Shown here: positions 17,472-26,502 of the stretch, one piece after another | Layout of the letters: each line of letters starts with the position of its first letter | Numbering within the stretch: position 1 is the stretch's first letter | Source of the DNA: Trinickia violacea | GTDB taxonomy: Bacteria > Pseudomonadota > Gammaproteobacteria > Burkholderiales > Burkholderiaceae | Length of the DNA stretch: 64,000 bases | Direction: 5' to 3' | Assembly (NCBI RefSeq): GCF_005280735.1 | Contig: NZ_CP040078.1 | Span: 2,356,001-2,420,000, forward strand | Notes under the pieces: generated by a model | What the model was told of the DNA's origin: nothing | Database searches by the model: none | The model's input: the letters and a program-made list of their open reading frames with translations, nothing else | Made by a program: the position numbers and the translations under genes

Positions 17472-18740
17472 ATGCAGAGCTTTTACGAAGCCACGGTGTT
17501 GCGAACCGAGCGGCCCGCGCTTAAGGGAGCGCACGAGGCTCAGGTCTGCATCGTCGGCGGCGGGCTCGCCGGACTCTCGACCGTGCTCGGGCTCGTCGAG
17601 CGCGGCGTGCGCGACATCGTCGTGCTCGAAGACCGGCGCGTCGGCTTCGGTGCCTCGGGACGCAACGGCGGCTTCGTGTTCGGCGGCTACAGCCTCGATT
17701 GCGCCGACCTGCTGCGTGCGCTCGGCCCCGAGCGTGCGCGCGATCTGTATCGGTTGACGACCGACGCCGTCGACCTGATTCGCGAGCGGATCGAACGCTA
17801 CGGGATCGCATGCGACGCCACCTACGCCGGCGTGATTCTCGCCAACTGGTTCGACGATCCCGCGCGGCTCGACGCGCAGCGCAAATTGATGAAAACGTCG
17901 TTCGGCGTCGACTGGGAACCGATTCCAAACGATCAGTTGCGCGCGCAACTGAAATCGGATCGCTATCACGGCGGCTTGCTCGAGCGTCATGGCTTTCATT
18001 TTCATCCGCTCAAGTACGTGCTCGGCGTGGCTGACGCCGCTGCCAATGCCGGAGTACAGATTTACGAGCAAAGCCCCGCGCTGAGGCTGCGCCGCAACGG
18101 CAGCGGTTTTACCGTCGAAACCGCGCACGGCCGCGTCGACGCGCAACACGTCGTGATGGCGGGCGGCGGCTACGCGCGCAACGTCTACCGGCGCGTCGAG
18201 CGCGCCGTGCTGCCGATCGCCACCTACGTGATGGCGACCGAGCCGCTAGGCGCGCGGCTCAAAGACGCGATCGATTGCGCCTCGGCCGTCTACGACACGC
18301 GCTTCGCATTCGACTACTACCGCCCGCTCGCCGATACGCGGATCCTGTGGGGCGGCCGCATTTCGGTGCTCGAACGCGAGCCGGAAGCGATCGCGCGCCT
18401 CTTGAAGCGCGATCTGCTGCGCGTATACCCGCAATTGCACGACGTGAAAATCGAATACGCGTGGGGCGGCCTGATGAGCTATGCGCGCCACAAGATGCCC
18501 CAGATCGGCAAGAGCGCCGACGGCGTCTGGCATGCGGTCGGCTTCGGCGGACACGGCATGGCGCCGACCACCGTCGCGGGCGAGCTGCTCGCCGCGGCCA
18601 TCGGCGAAGGCCGGCCGATTCCCGAAGGCTTCGCCGCATTCGGCCTCACGCGCGCGTTCGGGCCCTTCGGGCTCGCCGCCGCGCAACTGACCTACACCGC
18701 GATGCAAGCGCGCGACGCGCTTGCCGAGCGTCGCGGCTGA
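17472..18740 (+). CDS. FAD-dependent oxidoreductase, DAO family (PuuB/AmaA-like)
   Basis: A 422-residue flavoenzyme. The dinucleotide-binding motif is VCIVGGGLAGLSTVLGLVERG, followed by VLEDRRVGFGASGRNGGFVFGG, a motif typical of gamma-glutamylputrescine oxidase and L-pipecolate oxidase relatives. The C-terminal substrate/FAD closure reads YAWGGLMSYARHKMPQIG and GFGGHGMAPTTVAGELLAAAI. It starts 2 bases after the ROK stop, so it belongs to the frc operon transcriptionally. With the ALDH7 enzyme 5 kb away it may form an AmaA-AmaB pair for pipecolate. A sugar-linked role is not obvious. Family certain, substrate open. Confidence 0.85.
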   Translation: MQSFYEATVLRTERPALKGAHEAQVCIVGGGLAGLSTVLGLVERGVRDIVVLEDRRVGFGASGRNGGFVFGGYSLDCADLLRALGPERARDLYRLTTDAVDLIRERIERYGIACDATYAGVILANWFDDPARLDAQRKLMKTSFGVDWEPIPNDQLRAQLKSDRYHGGLLERHGFHFHPLKYVLGVADAAANAGVQIYEQSPALRLRRNGSGFTVETAHGRVDAQHVVMAGGGYARNVYRRVERAVLPIATYVMATEPLGARLKDAIDCASAVYDTRFAFDYYRPLADTRILWGGRISVLEREPEAIARLLKRDLLRVYPQLHDVKIEYAWGGLMSYARHKMPQIGKSADGVWHAVGFGGHGMAPTTVAGELLAAAIGEGRPIPEGFAAFGLTRAFGPFGLAAAQLTYTAMQARDALAERRG

Positions 18741-18874
18741 ACGGGTTTTGTCGATCGCACTACGTGCTTCGTTGCCGTCTCTTCGGCGTGACAAATCCAC
18801 ACAATAGCGGGCGCAGTGCCACATATTCTGCGTGCTAGAATCGCCGCGTTTATCGCCGCGCAATTGACGACACA

Positions 18875-19552
18875 ATGAAGAAGGTACTGAAGGTTGCACC
18901 GTCCGACACCCACGACGTCCCCACCGAAGCCCGGCGCAAATACGATCCCGAGCAGACCAAGCGCAACATCCTCGATGTCGCGACCCAGGAGTTCTCCGCG
19001 ATGGGGCTCGCGGGCGCGCGCGTCGATCAAATCGCCGAGCGCACCAACACGACGAAACGGATGCTGTATTACTACTTCGAGAGCAAGGAAGGTCTCTATG
19101 AGGCCGTGCTCGACAAGGTCTACGGCGACATCCGCACGCTCGAACAGGATCTGCACATCGACGAGTTGGAGCCGCAGGAAGGCATGAAGCGGCTCGTCGA
19201 ATTCACGTTCGACTATCACGACAAGCATCGCGACTTCGTGCGTCTCGTCACGATCGAGAACATCCACGGCGCGAAGTACATCGAGCAGTTGAAGTCGTTC
19301 AAGAACCGCAATGCAAGCGTGATCAAGACGATCGAAGACCTGCTCCAACGCGGTGTGGCGGCCGGCACGTTCCGCGCCGACCTCGACGCGATCGACCTGC
19401 ACCTGATGATCAGCTCGCTGTGCTTTCACCGCGTCTCGAACCGCTACACGTTCGGCACCGCGTTCGGGCGCGATCCGTCGCATCCGCGTCTGCGCGCGCG
19501 GCATCGCGAGATGATCGTCGATGCCGTGCTGCGTTTCGTGCGCAAGGAATAA
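18875..19552 (+). CDS. TetR-family transcriptional regulator of the quinate/shikimate module
   Basis: A 225-residue regulator. The helix-turn-helix lies at about 30-75 (TKRNILDVATQEFSAMGLAGARVDQIAERTNTTKRMLYYYFESKEGLY has the standard TetR pattern), followed by an all-helical ligand domain with FTFDYHDKHRDFVRLVTIENIHGAKYI. It converges with the MFS-aroE-aroQ genes across a terminator hairpin. Its likely target is the divergent promoter near 22527 and its likely ligand is a quinate-pathway intermediate such as protocatechuate or dehydroshikimate. Both are inference from position. Confidence 0.88.
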   Translation: MKKVLKVAPSDTHDVPTEARRKYDPEQTKRNILDVATQEFSAMGLAGARVDQIAERTNTTKRMLYYYFESKEGLYEAVLDKVYGDIRTLEQDLHIDELEPQEGMKRLVEFTFDYHDKHRDFVRLVTIENIHGAKYIEQLKSFKNRNASVIKTIEDLLQRGVAAGTFRADLDAIDLHLMISSLCFHRVSNRYTFGTAFGRDPSHPRLRARHREMIVDAVLRFVRKE

Positions 19553-19583
19553 CGCCGCTAAATAACGCCGCTTAGAAAGACAA

Positions 19584-19610
19584 TCGCCGCCTGCGCAATG
19601 CAGGCGGCGA
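19584..19610. terminator. Bidirectional hairpin between tetR and MFS genes
   Basis: TCGCCGCCTGC (19584-19594) pairs perfectly with GCAGGCGGCGA (19600-19610) around GCAAT. It sits midway between two convergent stop codons, so it can serve both. Confidence 0.7.
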
Positions 19611-19641
19611 GCGTTGCAGCGTAGACAACCTAAGCGGCCAC

Positions 19642-21024
19642 TCAATCGTTGAGCACGATCCGCTTGATATCCCCGACCACGAAGATATAGGCCAGCGCCC
19701 CGATCAGCGCGATCGTGCCGATGAACGCGAGCGCGCCCACGAACGAGCCGGTCGCCGTCACGATGATGCCGATCGCGAGCGGCGTGATGATCCCCGCCAG
19801 ATTCGCCGCCAGATTGAAGATGCCGCCCGTCACGCCGAGCAGACCGTCAGGCGCGATATCGGAGACGAGCGTCCAGCCGAGCGCGGCCATGCCCTGCGCG
19901 AAGAACGCCACCGACATGATCACGATCACCACCGTGTTGCTCTGCACGTAGTTCGCGAGCACGATCGTCGATGCAAGCAGGAGCCCGGTGATGATCGGCA
20001 GCTTGCGCGCGATGTTGGGCGACTTGCCGCGCTTGAGCATCCAGTCCGAGAACCACCCGCCGAACAGCACTCCCACCGACGCCGCGATGAACGGCATGAT
20101 CGCGAAGAAACCGATCTTGAGCCAGGCCATATGGCGCTCGGTCGCGAGGTAGGTGGGAAACCAGGTCAGGAAGAACACGAGCGTCGAGTTGCCGGCGAAC
20201 TGGCCGAGGCAGATGCCCAGCAGTTGGCGCTGCTTCAAGAGGTGCCCCATCGTGCGCCAGCTCAGTTTGGCCTTGGGCTGCTCGGCGGCGGCGTCCGCGC
20301 TCGTGCCTGATTTCGATTTGCGATGCGTGAGCCCGCCGCCCGCTTCGATGTATTCGAGCTCGGCCGCGTTCGCACCCGGATGGTCGCGCGGCTCGCGATA
20401 GAAGATCCACCAGATCACGGCGAACACGAGCCCCGCAGCGCCGACGACGTAGAACAGCGTGCGCCATCCGTACGCCCCCATCAGCGCGAACAGGATCGGA
20501 CTGAAAAACGCGAGACCGATGTATTCGCCCACCGTATACGTCCCCGTCGCGAGCGCCCGCTCGTTCTGCGGGAACCAGGTGGCGACGACGCGACTGTTGG
20601 TCGGAAAGCACGGCGACTCCGACACCCCGAGCCCGAGCCGGCACGCGAGCAGCGGCGCCACACCATGCACGAACCCTTGCAGCAGCGTGCACAGCGACCA
20701 GAACGTCATCGACAGGTAGTACGTGAGCTTGCTGCCGAAGCGGTCGAGAAAGAGACCGCCCGGAATCTGCGCGGCGACGTAGGTCCACGAGAACGCCGAG
20801 AACATCACGCCCATCACGGCCGCGTTGATGCCGAGTTCCTTGGTCAACTGCGGCGCCGCGATGCCGAGCACCGTGCGGTCCAGATAGTTGATCATCGTGC
20901 CGATCGCCAGCAACGCCAGAATCTTGTAGCGCGCGGACGTTCGGCGCGCCGTTGCTGCCGGCACGCCTTGCGCACGCGCGTGCTCACCCTGCGGCGCATG
21001 CTGCGCCTGAATCTGCTGTCGCAC
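19642..21024 (-). CDS. MFS transporter, anion:cation symporter type
   Basis: A 460-residue, 12-helix inner-membrane transporter. The N-terminus reads ALLAIGTMINYLDRTVLGIAAPQL and is followed by WTYVAAQIPGGLFLDRFGSK, typical of the sugar-acid/aromatic-acid ACS branch (GudP, GarP, ExuT relatives). The start is a GTG at 21024, supported by AAGGAG six bases upstream. It is co-directional with shikimate dehydrogenase and dehydroquinase genes (34-base gap), so quinate, shikimate or dehydroshikimate uptake is the best guess. Confidence 0.85.
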   Translation of the reverse strand: MRQQIQAQHAPQGEHARAQGVPAATARRTSARYKILALLAIGTMINYLDRTVLGIAAPQLTKELGINAAVMGVMFSAFSWTYVAAQIPGGLFLDRFGSKLTYYLSMTFWSLCTLLQGFVHGVAPLLACRLGLGVSESPCFPTNSRVVATWFPQNERALATGTYTVGEYIGLAFFSPILFALMGAYGWRTLFYVVGAAGLVFAVIWWIFYREPRDHPGANAAELEYIEAGGGLTHRKSKSGTSADAAAEQPKAKLSWRTMGHLLKQRQLLGICLGQFAGNSTLVFFLTWFPTYLATERHMAWLKIGFFAIMPFIAASVGVLFGGWFSDWMLKRGKSPNIARKLPIITGLLLASTIVLANYVQSNTVVIVIMSVAFFAQGMAALGWTLVSDIAPDGLLGVTGGIFNLAANLAGIITPLAIGIIVTATGSFVGALAFIGTIALIGALAYIFVVGDIKRIVLND

Positions 21025-21058
21025 GAATGTCTCCTTGATTTATTTGGCTGCCGGCGGA

Positions 21059-21925
21059 TCAGCGCGGCAGCAATGTCTGAAAGTGCTGGAACATGCGCTC
21101 GGCGTCGGGCGCGATGCTGGTGAAAATCTCGAATGCGTCGACCGCTTGATACACCGCCATGCCGCCGCCCGTCAGCGTGCGGCAGCCCAGCGCCTCGGCG
21201 GCCTTCAGCAGTTCGGTCTTGATCGGGAAGTACACGACGTCCGCGACCCACAGCGCCTGGTGCAGCAATTCCACCGGCAGCGGCACGCCGGGGAGCTTGG
21301 CCATGCCGGTCGGCGTCGCGTGGATCAGGCCGCTGGCAGCCGCCACGGCGTCGGCCAGCGCACTCGGCGTCTCGCCGCCGGCACGCACGCGCGCCGCCGG
21401 AAAGCGCACTTGCAGTTCCTCCGCGAGCTTCGCCGAACGCGTGGCGTCGACGTCGAACAGCATCAACTCGCGCGCGCCCATCATCAGCGCGGCGTGCGCC
21501 ACGGCCGCGCCCGCCCCGCCCGCGCCGAGCTGCACGACGCGCTCGAGCGACACGCCCGGCAAGCCGCGCTCGAAGGCGCGCTTGAAGCCAGACCAATCCG
21601 TGTTGTGTCCGATGCGCTTGCCGTCCTTGAACAACACCGTGTTCACCGCGCCGAGCGCGCGCGCATCGTCCGACAGGTCGTCGAGCAATTCGATGACCGC
21701 CTGCTTGCACGGATAGGTGATGTTCAGTCCGTTGAAGCCCATGCGCTCGGCGGCGGTCAAGAGCGACGGCAGCGACGACATGTCGAGCCGCAGCGCCTCC
21801 AGATCGATGCGCCGGTACACGTAGCTGAACCCGAGCTGGCGGCCCTCCTCTTCGTGCATCGCCGGCGATAGCGAGCCGCCGATGCCCGAGCCGATCAAGC
21901 CGGCCAGAAACGATTTCGATGTCAT
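21059..21925 (-). CDS. Quinate/shikimate dehydrogenase (AroE/YdiB family)
   Basis: A 288-residue NAD(P)-dependent enzyme interconverting shikimate and 3-dehydroshikimate, or quinate and dehydroquinate. The substrate loop has GSGIGGSLSPAMHE, catalytic Lys and Asn/Asp lie in FNGLNITYPCKQAVI and GAVNTV with HNTDWSGF, and the nucleotide motif is QLGAGGAGAAVAHA. The C-terminus TGGGMAVYQAVDAFEIFT is conserved. The ATG at 21925 has AAGGAG at good spacing; a start 5 codons upstream lacks one. Context with AroQ and QuiC1 suggests a catabolic rather than biosynthetic role. Confidence 0.9.
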   Translation of the reverse strand: MTSKSFLAGLIGSGIGGSLSPAMHEEEGRQLGFSYVYRRIDLEALRLDMSSLPSLLTAAERMGFNGLNITYPCKQAVIELLDDLSDDARALGAVNTVLFKDGKRIGHNTDWSGFKRAFERGLPGVSLERVVQLGAGGAGAAVAHAALMMGARELMLFDVDATRSAKLAEELQVRFPAARVRAGGETPSALADAVAAASGLIHATPTGMAKLPGVPLPVELLHQALWVADVVYFPIKTELLKAAEALGCRTLTGGGMAVYQAVDAFEIFTSIAPDAERMFQHFQTLLPR

Positions 21926-21967
21926 TCGATACTCCTTCAATACGCTTTTTTCGAGCCTCGGCGGCGA

Positions 21968-22417
21968 TCAGCGGGCCTTGGCGAGCAACGTCGCCATGCG
22001 CCGCAATGCCAGCTCGTAGCCCTCGGTGCCGCATCCGCAGATCACCGCTTCTGCCACGTTCGACACATACGAATGGTGCCGGAATGCCTCGCGGCGATGA
22101 ATGTTTGAAATATGCACTTCGATCACGGGCTTTTCCACGGCGCTCAGCGCGTCGGCAATCGCCACCGAGGTATGCGTGTACGCCGCCGGGTTGATCACGA
22201 TGCCGTCCGCCGTCGTGCGCGACGCCTGAATCCAGTCGATCAGCTGATGCTCGGCGTTCGATTGCCGGAATTCGAGCGACAGCCCGAGCGCATCCGCGGC
22301 ATTGCGGCAGCGCGCCTCGACGTCCTGAAGCGTTTCCGCCCCGTAGATATGGGGCTGGCGCGTGCCCAGCAGATTGAGGTTCGGCCCGTTCAGGACCAGC
22401 ACCGACGGCTTGCTCAT
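21968..22417 (-). CDS. aroQ: Type II 3-dehydroquinate dehydratase
   Basis: A 149-residue dodecameric enzyme converting 3-dehydroquinate to 3-dehydroshikimate. Motifs: VLNGPNLNLLGTRQPHIYG with the catalytic Tyr region, FRQSNAEHQLIDWIQAS, IVINPAAYTHTSVAIADAL and EVHISNIHRREAFRHHSYVS. The usual QSNHEG triad reads QSNAEH here, a small deviation. The ATG at 22417 has GGAG upstream and gives the normal family length. It heads the minus-strand operon and is divergent from quiC1, fitting quinate degradation. Confidence 0.93.
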   Translation of the reverse strand: MSKPSVLVLNGPNLNLLGTRQPHIYGAETLQDVEARCRNAADALGLSLEFRQSNAEHQLIDWIQASRTTADGIVINPAAYTHTSVAIADALSAVEKPVIEVHISNIHRREAFRHHSYVSNVAEAVICGCGTEGYELALRRMATLLAKAR

Positions 22418-22523
22418 GTGATGCGACTCCATTAATGACGCGGACTTGAAGGCTGCGGCTCGTCCAGCGTGAGTCGAAGTGTGCCTGTGACATCGCGTCG
22501 CGTCTTTTGGGGTTTTCCAGAAT

Positions 22524-22550
22524 TTGTACGGTCTAGTTAGTTTGTATAAT
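22524..22550. promoter_or_regulatory. Divergent quinate-module promoter with TetR-type palindrome
   Basis: TTGTAC (22524-22529) and TATAAT (22545-22550) form a plausible promoter with a 15-base spacer, running toward quiC1. Between them lies a dyad of the form TAC-N3-CTA-N2-TAG-N3-GTA at 22527-22546, with 6 matched bases in each arm. Size and overlap with the -10 suit a TetR operator. Confidence 0.5.
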
Positions 22551-22681
22551 TCATGGAAATTCGGCAAGTTTAAGCGGTTGTTCGCGCATGCGAAATTGGA
22601 TCAGATAGTTCATTTCCGCCCCACCGCTCGCTTCATCCGGATCGATTTTTCGCCTTATTCCGCCCTAGCAGGAGCTTCACC

Positions 22682-24574
22682 ATGCAGCGTTCGATCGCCA
22701 CCGTATCCATCAGCGGAACGCTTGCCGAAAAGCTGGCCGCTATCCGGCAGGCGGGCTTCGACGGCGTCGAGATTTTCGAAAACGACCTGCTTTACTTCGA
22801 CGGCTCGCCCGCCGAAGTGCGCCGCATGGCCGAAGACCTGGGGTTGAAGATCGTGCTGTTCCAGCCGTTCCGCGACTTCGAGGGCGTGAGCGCCGAGCGC
22901 CTCGCGCGCAATCTCGATCGCGTGAAGCGCAAGTTCGACCTGATGCATGAATTGGGCTGCGACCGCATCCTCGTGTGCAGCAACGTGTCGCCGGACACGA
23001 TTGCCGACGATGCGCTGATCGTCGATCAGCTCGGCGCGCTGGCGAATGCGGCGCAGCAAGCCGACGTGGTGGCGGCATACGAGGCGCTCGCATGGGGCCG
23101 CCATGTGAATTCGTACCGCCACGCTTGGCGGCTCGTCGATGCGGTGAATCACCCGCACCTCGGGCTCGCGCTCGACAGCTTCCATACGTTGTCGCTGAAC
23201 GATCCGGTCGACGAAATCGCCGCGATTCCGGGCGAGCGCATCGCGTTCGTGCAACTCGCCGATGCGCCGAAGCTCGCGATGGACGTGCTCGAATGGAGCC
23301 GCCATTACCGGTGCTTCCCGGGCCAAGGCGATTTCGATCTCGCCCGCTTCACCGCGCGCGTGATCGAAGCGGGCTACACCGGCCCGCTCTCGCTCGAGAT
23401 TTTCAACGACGGGTTTCGCGCCGCGCAAACCGCCGTCACGGCGAAGGACGGCTATCGCTCGCTGCTGTACCTCGAGGAACAGACGCGCGCGCATCTGGCA
23501 CGCGAAAGCGCAAAACCGCGCGCCGGGCAGCCGCTGTTCGAGCCGCCCGCGCCACCGGCGCACGTCGGCTTCCAGTTCCTCGAATTCGCCGTCGACGCGG
23601 CCACCGGCGCGCAAGTCGCCGACTGGCTCGGCAAGCTGAGCTTTCGCCTCGCGGGCCGCCATCGTTCAAAGGACGTCACGCTCTACCAGCACGGCGCCGC
23701 ATCGATCGTGCTGAACGCCGAGCGCGATTCGTTCGCCGACGCGTTCTACCAGCGGCATGGACTGTCGCTGTGCGCCTCGGCGTTTCGCGTCGACGATGCG
23801 AAGGTCGCTTTCGAGCGCGCTGCCGGTTTTGGCTATACGCCGTTCTCGGGCCGCGTCGGGCCGAACGAGCGCGTCCTGCCGAGCGTGCAGGCGCCGGACG
23901 GCAGCCTCGAATACTTCGTCGACGAAGCGCCCGACGCCCCGACGCTCTACGAATCCGACTTCGTGCTCACCGACGTCAACGGCCCCTCCGAAGTCGGGCC
24001 GCTCACGGGCATCGACCACGTCTGCCTCGCGCTGCCCGCCGATGCGCTCGACACCTGGATTCTGTTCTTCAAGACGGCGTTCGGCTTCGACGCCGAGCCG
24101 AGCTGGGTCGTGCCCGATCCGTACGGCCTCGTGCGCAGCCGCGCGGTGAGGAGCCGCGACGGCTCGGTGCGTATCGCGCTCAACGCGTCGGCGGACCGCC
24201 ATACCGCGGTGGCCGACGCGCTCGACACCTACCACGGCTCGGGCCTGAACCACGTCGCCTTCCGCACCGACGACATCTTCAGCGCGATCGACCAATTCGT
24301 CGCCGACGGCGTGCCGTTCCTGCGCATCCCGCGCAACTACTACGACGACCTCGCGGCCCGCTACGCGCTGCCCGACGAGCTGATCGACGCGCTCGCCGAA
24401 AAGCACATCCTGTACGACCGCGACGAGCACGGCGGCAAATTCTTCCACGCCTATACCGAGCCGATCGGCCGGCGCTTCTCGCTGGAGATCGTCGAGCGCC
24501 GCGGCGGCTACGACGGATACGGCGCGGTCAACGCAGCCGTGAGACTCGCAGCGCTTGCCCGGCACCGCAAGTAG
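22682..24574 (+). CDS. quiC1: 3-dehydroshikimate dehydratase fused to an HPPD-like domain (QuiC1 type)
   Basis: A 630-residue two-domain enzyme making protocatechuate from 3-dehydroshikimate. The N-terminal TIM-barrel domain (1-290) carries four metal ligands at the numbering I recall for Pseudomonas QuiC1: E134 (AAYEALAWG), D165 (LALDSFHT), Q191 (FVQLADAP) and E239 (LSLEIFND). The C-terminal half (about 300-620) is a 4-hydroxyphenylpyruvate dioxygenase-like vicinal-oxygen-chelate pair with TGIDHVCLAL, SGLNHVAFRTDDIF and GRRFSLEIVERRGGYDGYG. AGGAG lies 6-10 bases before the ATG. It is divergent from aroQ. Confidence 0.93.
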   Translation: MQRSIATVSISGTLAEKLAAIRQAGFDGVEIFENDLLYFDGSPAEVRRMAEDLGLKIVLFQPFRDFEGVSAERLARNLDRVKRKFDLMHELGCDRILVCSNVSPDTIADDALIVDQLGALANAAQQADVVAAYEALAWGRHVNSYRHAWRLVDAVNHPHLGLALDSFHTLSLNDPVDEIAAIPGERIAFVQLADAPKLAMDVLEWSRHYRCFPGQGDFDLARFTARVIEAGYTGPLSLEIFNDGFRAAQTAVTAKDGYRSLLYLEEQTRAHLARESAKPRAGQPLFEPPAPPAHVGFQFLEFAVDAATGAQVADWLGKLSFRLAGRHRSKDVTLYQHGAASIVLNAERDSFADAFYQRHGLSLCASAFRVDDAKVAFERAAGFGYTPFSGRVGPNERVLPSVQAPDGSLEYFVDEAPDAPTLYESDFVLTDVNGPSEVGPLTGIDHVCLALPADALDTWILFFKTAFGFDAEPSWVVPDPYGLVRSRAVRSRDGSVRIALNASADRHTAVADALDTYHGSGLNHVAFRTDDIFSAIDQFVADGVPFLRIPRNYYDDLAARYALPDELIDALAEKHILYDRDEHGGKFFHAYTEPIGRRFSLEIVERRGGYDGYGAVNAAVRLAALARHRK

Positions 24575-24680
24575 TTCCACGCGCATATGTTCTAATGGCG
24601 GCTCTTCCGCCGCGCGCCGCGGTGCAGCGTGTCCGTGCCCGCCGTGCGCGTCGTTTGCCTTTCAGGAGCGCCGCAGATTC

Positions 24681-25019
24681 ATGAAAAGACTCACCATCGC
24701 CGCCGCCGTATCGATCCCCTTGCTCGTCGCCGGATGCAGCCTGTTTCAGAGCAACCCGGATTCCGGCGAGCCCGAAATCGATCACGTGACCAGCCGCTCG
24801 GTCAACGACGTCGTCGAATGCCTGACGCAAGACGCGATCAAGCACGGCGTCAGCTTCAAATCGACGCCGATCCCGCAGGGCACGATGCTCGAGTTCGGCA
24901 ATTCGAACGTCATCAAGGTCCGCGACGACAACGGCCAGACGTCGTATCGCTTCTATCCCGGCGAGCGTCACATCTCGAACCTCTGGCTCGAAGGCGCGAG
25001 CAAGACCTGTGCGCCGTAA
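24681..25019 (+). CDS. Small lipoprotein
   Basis: A 112-residue protein with a lipoprotein signal peptide: basic MKR, hydrophobic stretch and lipobox LVAGC with Cys19 as the lipidated residue. The mature part (about 93 residues) has RSVNDVVECLTQDAIKHGVSF and SYRFYPGERHISNLWLEGASKTCAP, with two Cys residues far apart. AGGAG precedes the ATG at 24681, which excludes the longer frame from 24555. Short lipoproteins like this occur widely in Burkholderiaceae, but no function is known to me. Confidence 0.82.
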   Translation: MKRLTIAAAVSIPLLVAGCSLFQSNPDSGEPEIDHVTSRSVNDVVECLTQDAIKHGVSFKSTPIPQGTMLEFGNSNVIKVRDDNGQTSYRFYPGERHISNLWLEGASKTCAP

Positions 25020-25142
25020 TCGATGTAAACAGTTGTAAGGCGTCGACGGCACAGAAAAACGGGGCTTGGGTGCGCGTTTTAAGAGTCGCTTAAGTCTTCT
25101 TGCGGATCATCCGCAAGCAGAATCAGCGATAGGAACGCGAAA

Positions 25143-25409
25143 ATGAACGAGCTGAACCGCCTGCCGGACCGCGCAGCCGCACCCGCGCCCGCCAAGCAAC
25201 CGCATATCTTGCGGCGCCTCTTGAGCCACCATGAGCTGGCCACGCTGCTCGTCTTGCTGCACGCCCCCATCGACGTCATGGCGAAGCCCGAAATTCCGAT
25301 GCTGCAGGAAGCCGGGCTCGTCGAGATGGTGAGCGGCACGCAAGAGCGCCCGCGCTTTCAATTGACCTCGGAAGGCAACGCGGTCCTGCGCGGACTCGGC
25401 GCGGTTTGA
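25143..25409 (+). CDS. Small protein with winged-helix-like C-terminus
   Basis: An 88-residue soluble protein of unknown function. Residues 25-88 read HHELATLLVLLHAPIDVM, then LQEAGLVEMV and FQLTSEGNAVLRGLG, the helix-helix-turn and beta-wing cadence seen in winged-helix domains. No receiver or ligand domain is attached. TAGGAA lies about 8 bases before the ATG. It ends one base short of the convergent TAXI gene stop. Confidence 0.65.
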   Translation: MNELNRLPDRAAAPAPAKQPHILRRLLSHHELATLLVLLHAPIDVMAKPEIPMLQEAGLVEMVSGTQERPRFQLTSEGNAVLRGLGAV

Positions 25410-25410
25410 G

Positions 25411-26502
25411 CTATTTGCAAAGCATCAGCAGCTGTTCCTCTGACGAGCACGCTGGCTTCGGCTTTTCCTCCGCCACGGGTCGCGGTTGCGGCCGCTGTGC
25501 GACGGCCGCCCGGTGCGCAAGACACGCGCGCAAGTGGCGCTCCACCGGCGGGTAATACTTCCACCCCGAACTCAGCGGCGGCAATTCGAGTTTCACTTCC
25601 TTCCACTTCGGATGACCACGCGCCTGCAGGTCGTCGAAGTGCGTGCACAGCGAGTCGGCGAAACGGTCCAGGTTGCCGACCGTGTCGCGCATCCCATAGT
25701 CGTAAGTCACCAGATAGGCTTTGACGGTCCACGTCGGCACGTCCTCCTTGAGCCAGTTCGGATAGCTGCTCTGGTGAATGACGTCCGTGAAATACGTCTG
25801 CTTGCCGCGCACCGTTTCAGGAGCGTTCGGATCGAGCTTGAGGAACTTGATCTGCGCGAGCAGTTCCGGATTCATGTCGGTGAACAGCTTCGCCGGCTGG
25901 CCGGCGACGACGATCGCCACGTCGATCTGCTTCGCGATCAACTGGGCGAGCGAGTCTTCGTTGCTCAAGTGCGCGATGTTCGCGTCGTCGATCGGACCGC
26001 CGAACATCAGGCGGTACAGCGTCGTGCCCGATTGAGCCGTACCGCTGCCGATCAGCCCGACGCTGATGGTCTTGCCCTTGATGTCCTGGATGTAATTCAT
26101 CGGCGAATCGGCGCGTACGACGAAATAGATCTCTTCGTTGTAGAGCGGCATGATAAGGCGCAGCGGACGGATGATCGTGCCCGCTTCGTCATTGCCCGCA
26201 TCGGCCATATCGACGAACGCCTGATACACGTCCGACTGCACGAGTGCGAGCTTCACGCCCGGCTCGTAGCGCATGCGCTGCACGTTCTCGGCCGAGCCTT
26301 TCGAGGCCAGCACCTCGAGATCGATGCCCGCCGGCGCCGCGACGTACTTGGCGAGATCCGCGCCGATCTGAATGTAGGTGCCCCTTTCAGGTCCCGTGAC
26401 TATCTTGTAGTGCGCTTCGGCGTGTGCCTGGCCCGCCGAGCCAAGCGTTGCGAGCAACGCGAACGCCACCGTCCCCAACCTCGCCACTATCGTCCTGATC
26501 AT
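25411..26502 (-). CDS. TAXI-family TRAP solute-binding protein with Cys-bearing C-terminal extension
   Basis: A 363-residue exported protein; signal peptide residues 1-28 (cleavage after QAHA). The TAXI fold is shown by HYKIVTGPERGTYIQIGADLAKYV, the RMRYEPGVKLALVQSDV motif, YNEEIYFVVRADSPMNYIQDIKGKTISVGLIGSGTAQSG and VAIVVAGQPAKLF. These normally feed a large TRAP permease, but none is encoded within several kilobases. After about residue 325 the protein adds a basic/proline linker (RPQPRPVAEEKPKP) and CSSEEQLLMLC. It follows the zinc-ribbon gene by 158 bases on the same strand. The start at 26502 begins the signal peptide. Confidence 0.82.
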   Translation of the reverse strand: MIRTIVARLGTVAFALLATLGSAGQAHAEAHYKIVTGPERGTYIQIGADLAKYVAAPAGIDLEVLASKGSAENVQRMRYEPGVKLALVQSDVYQAFVDMADAGNDEAGTIIRPLRLIMPLYNEEIYFVVRADSPMNYIQDIKGKTISVGLIGSGTAQSGTTLYRLMFGGPIDDANIAHLSNEDSLAQLIAKQIDVAIVVAGQPAKLFTDMNPELLAQIKFLKLDPNAPETVRGKQTYFTDVIHQSSYPNWLKEDVPTWTVKAYLVTYDYGMRDTVGNLDRFADSLCTHFDDLQARGHPKWKEVKLELPPLSSGWKYYPPVERHLRACLAHRAAVAQRPQPRPVAEEKPKPACSSEEQLLMLCK

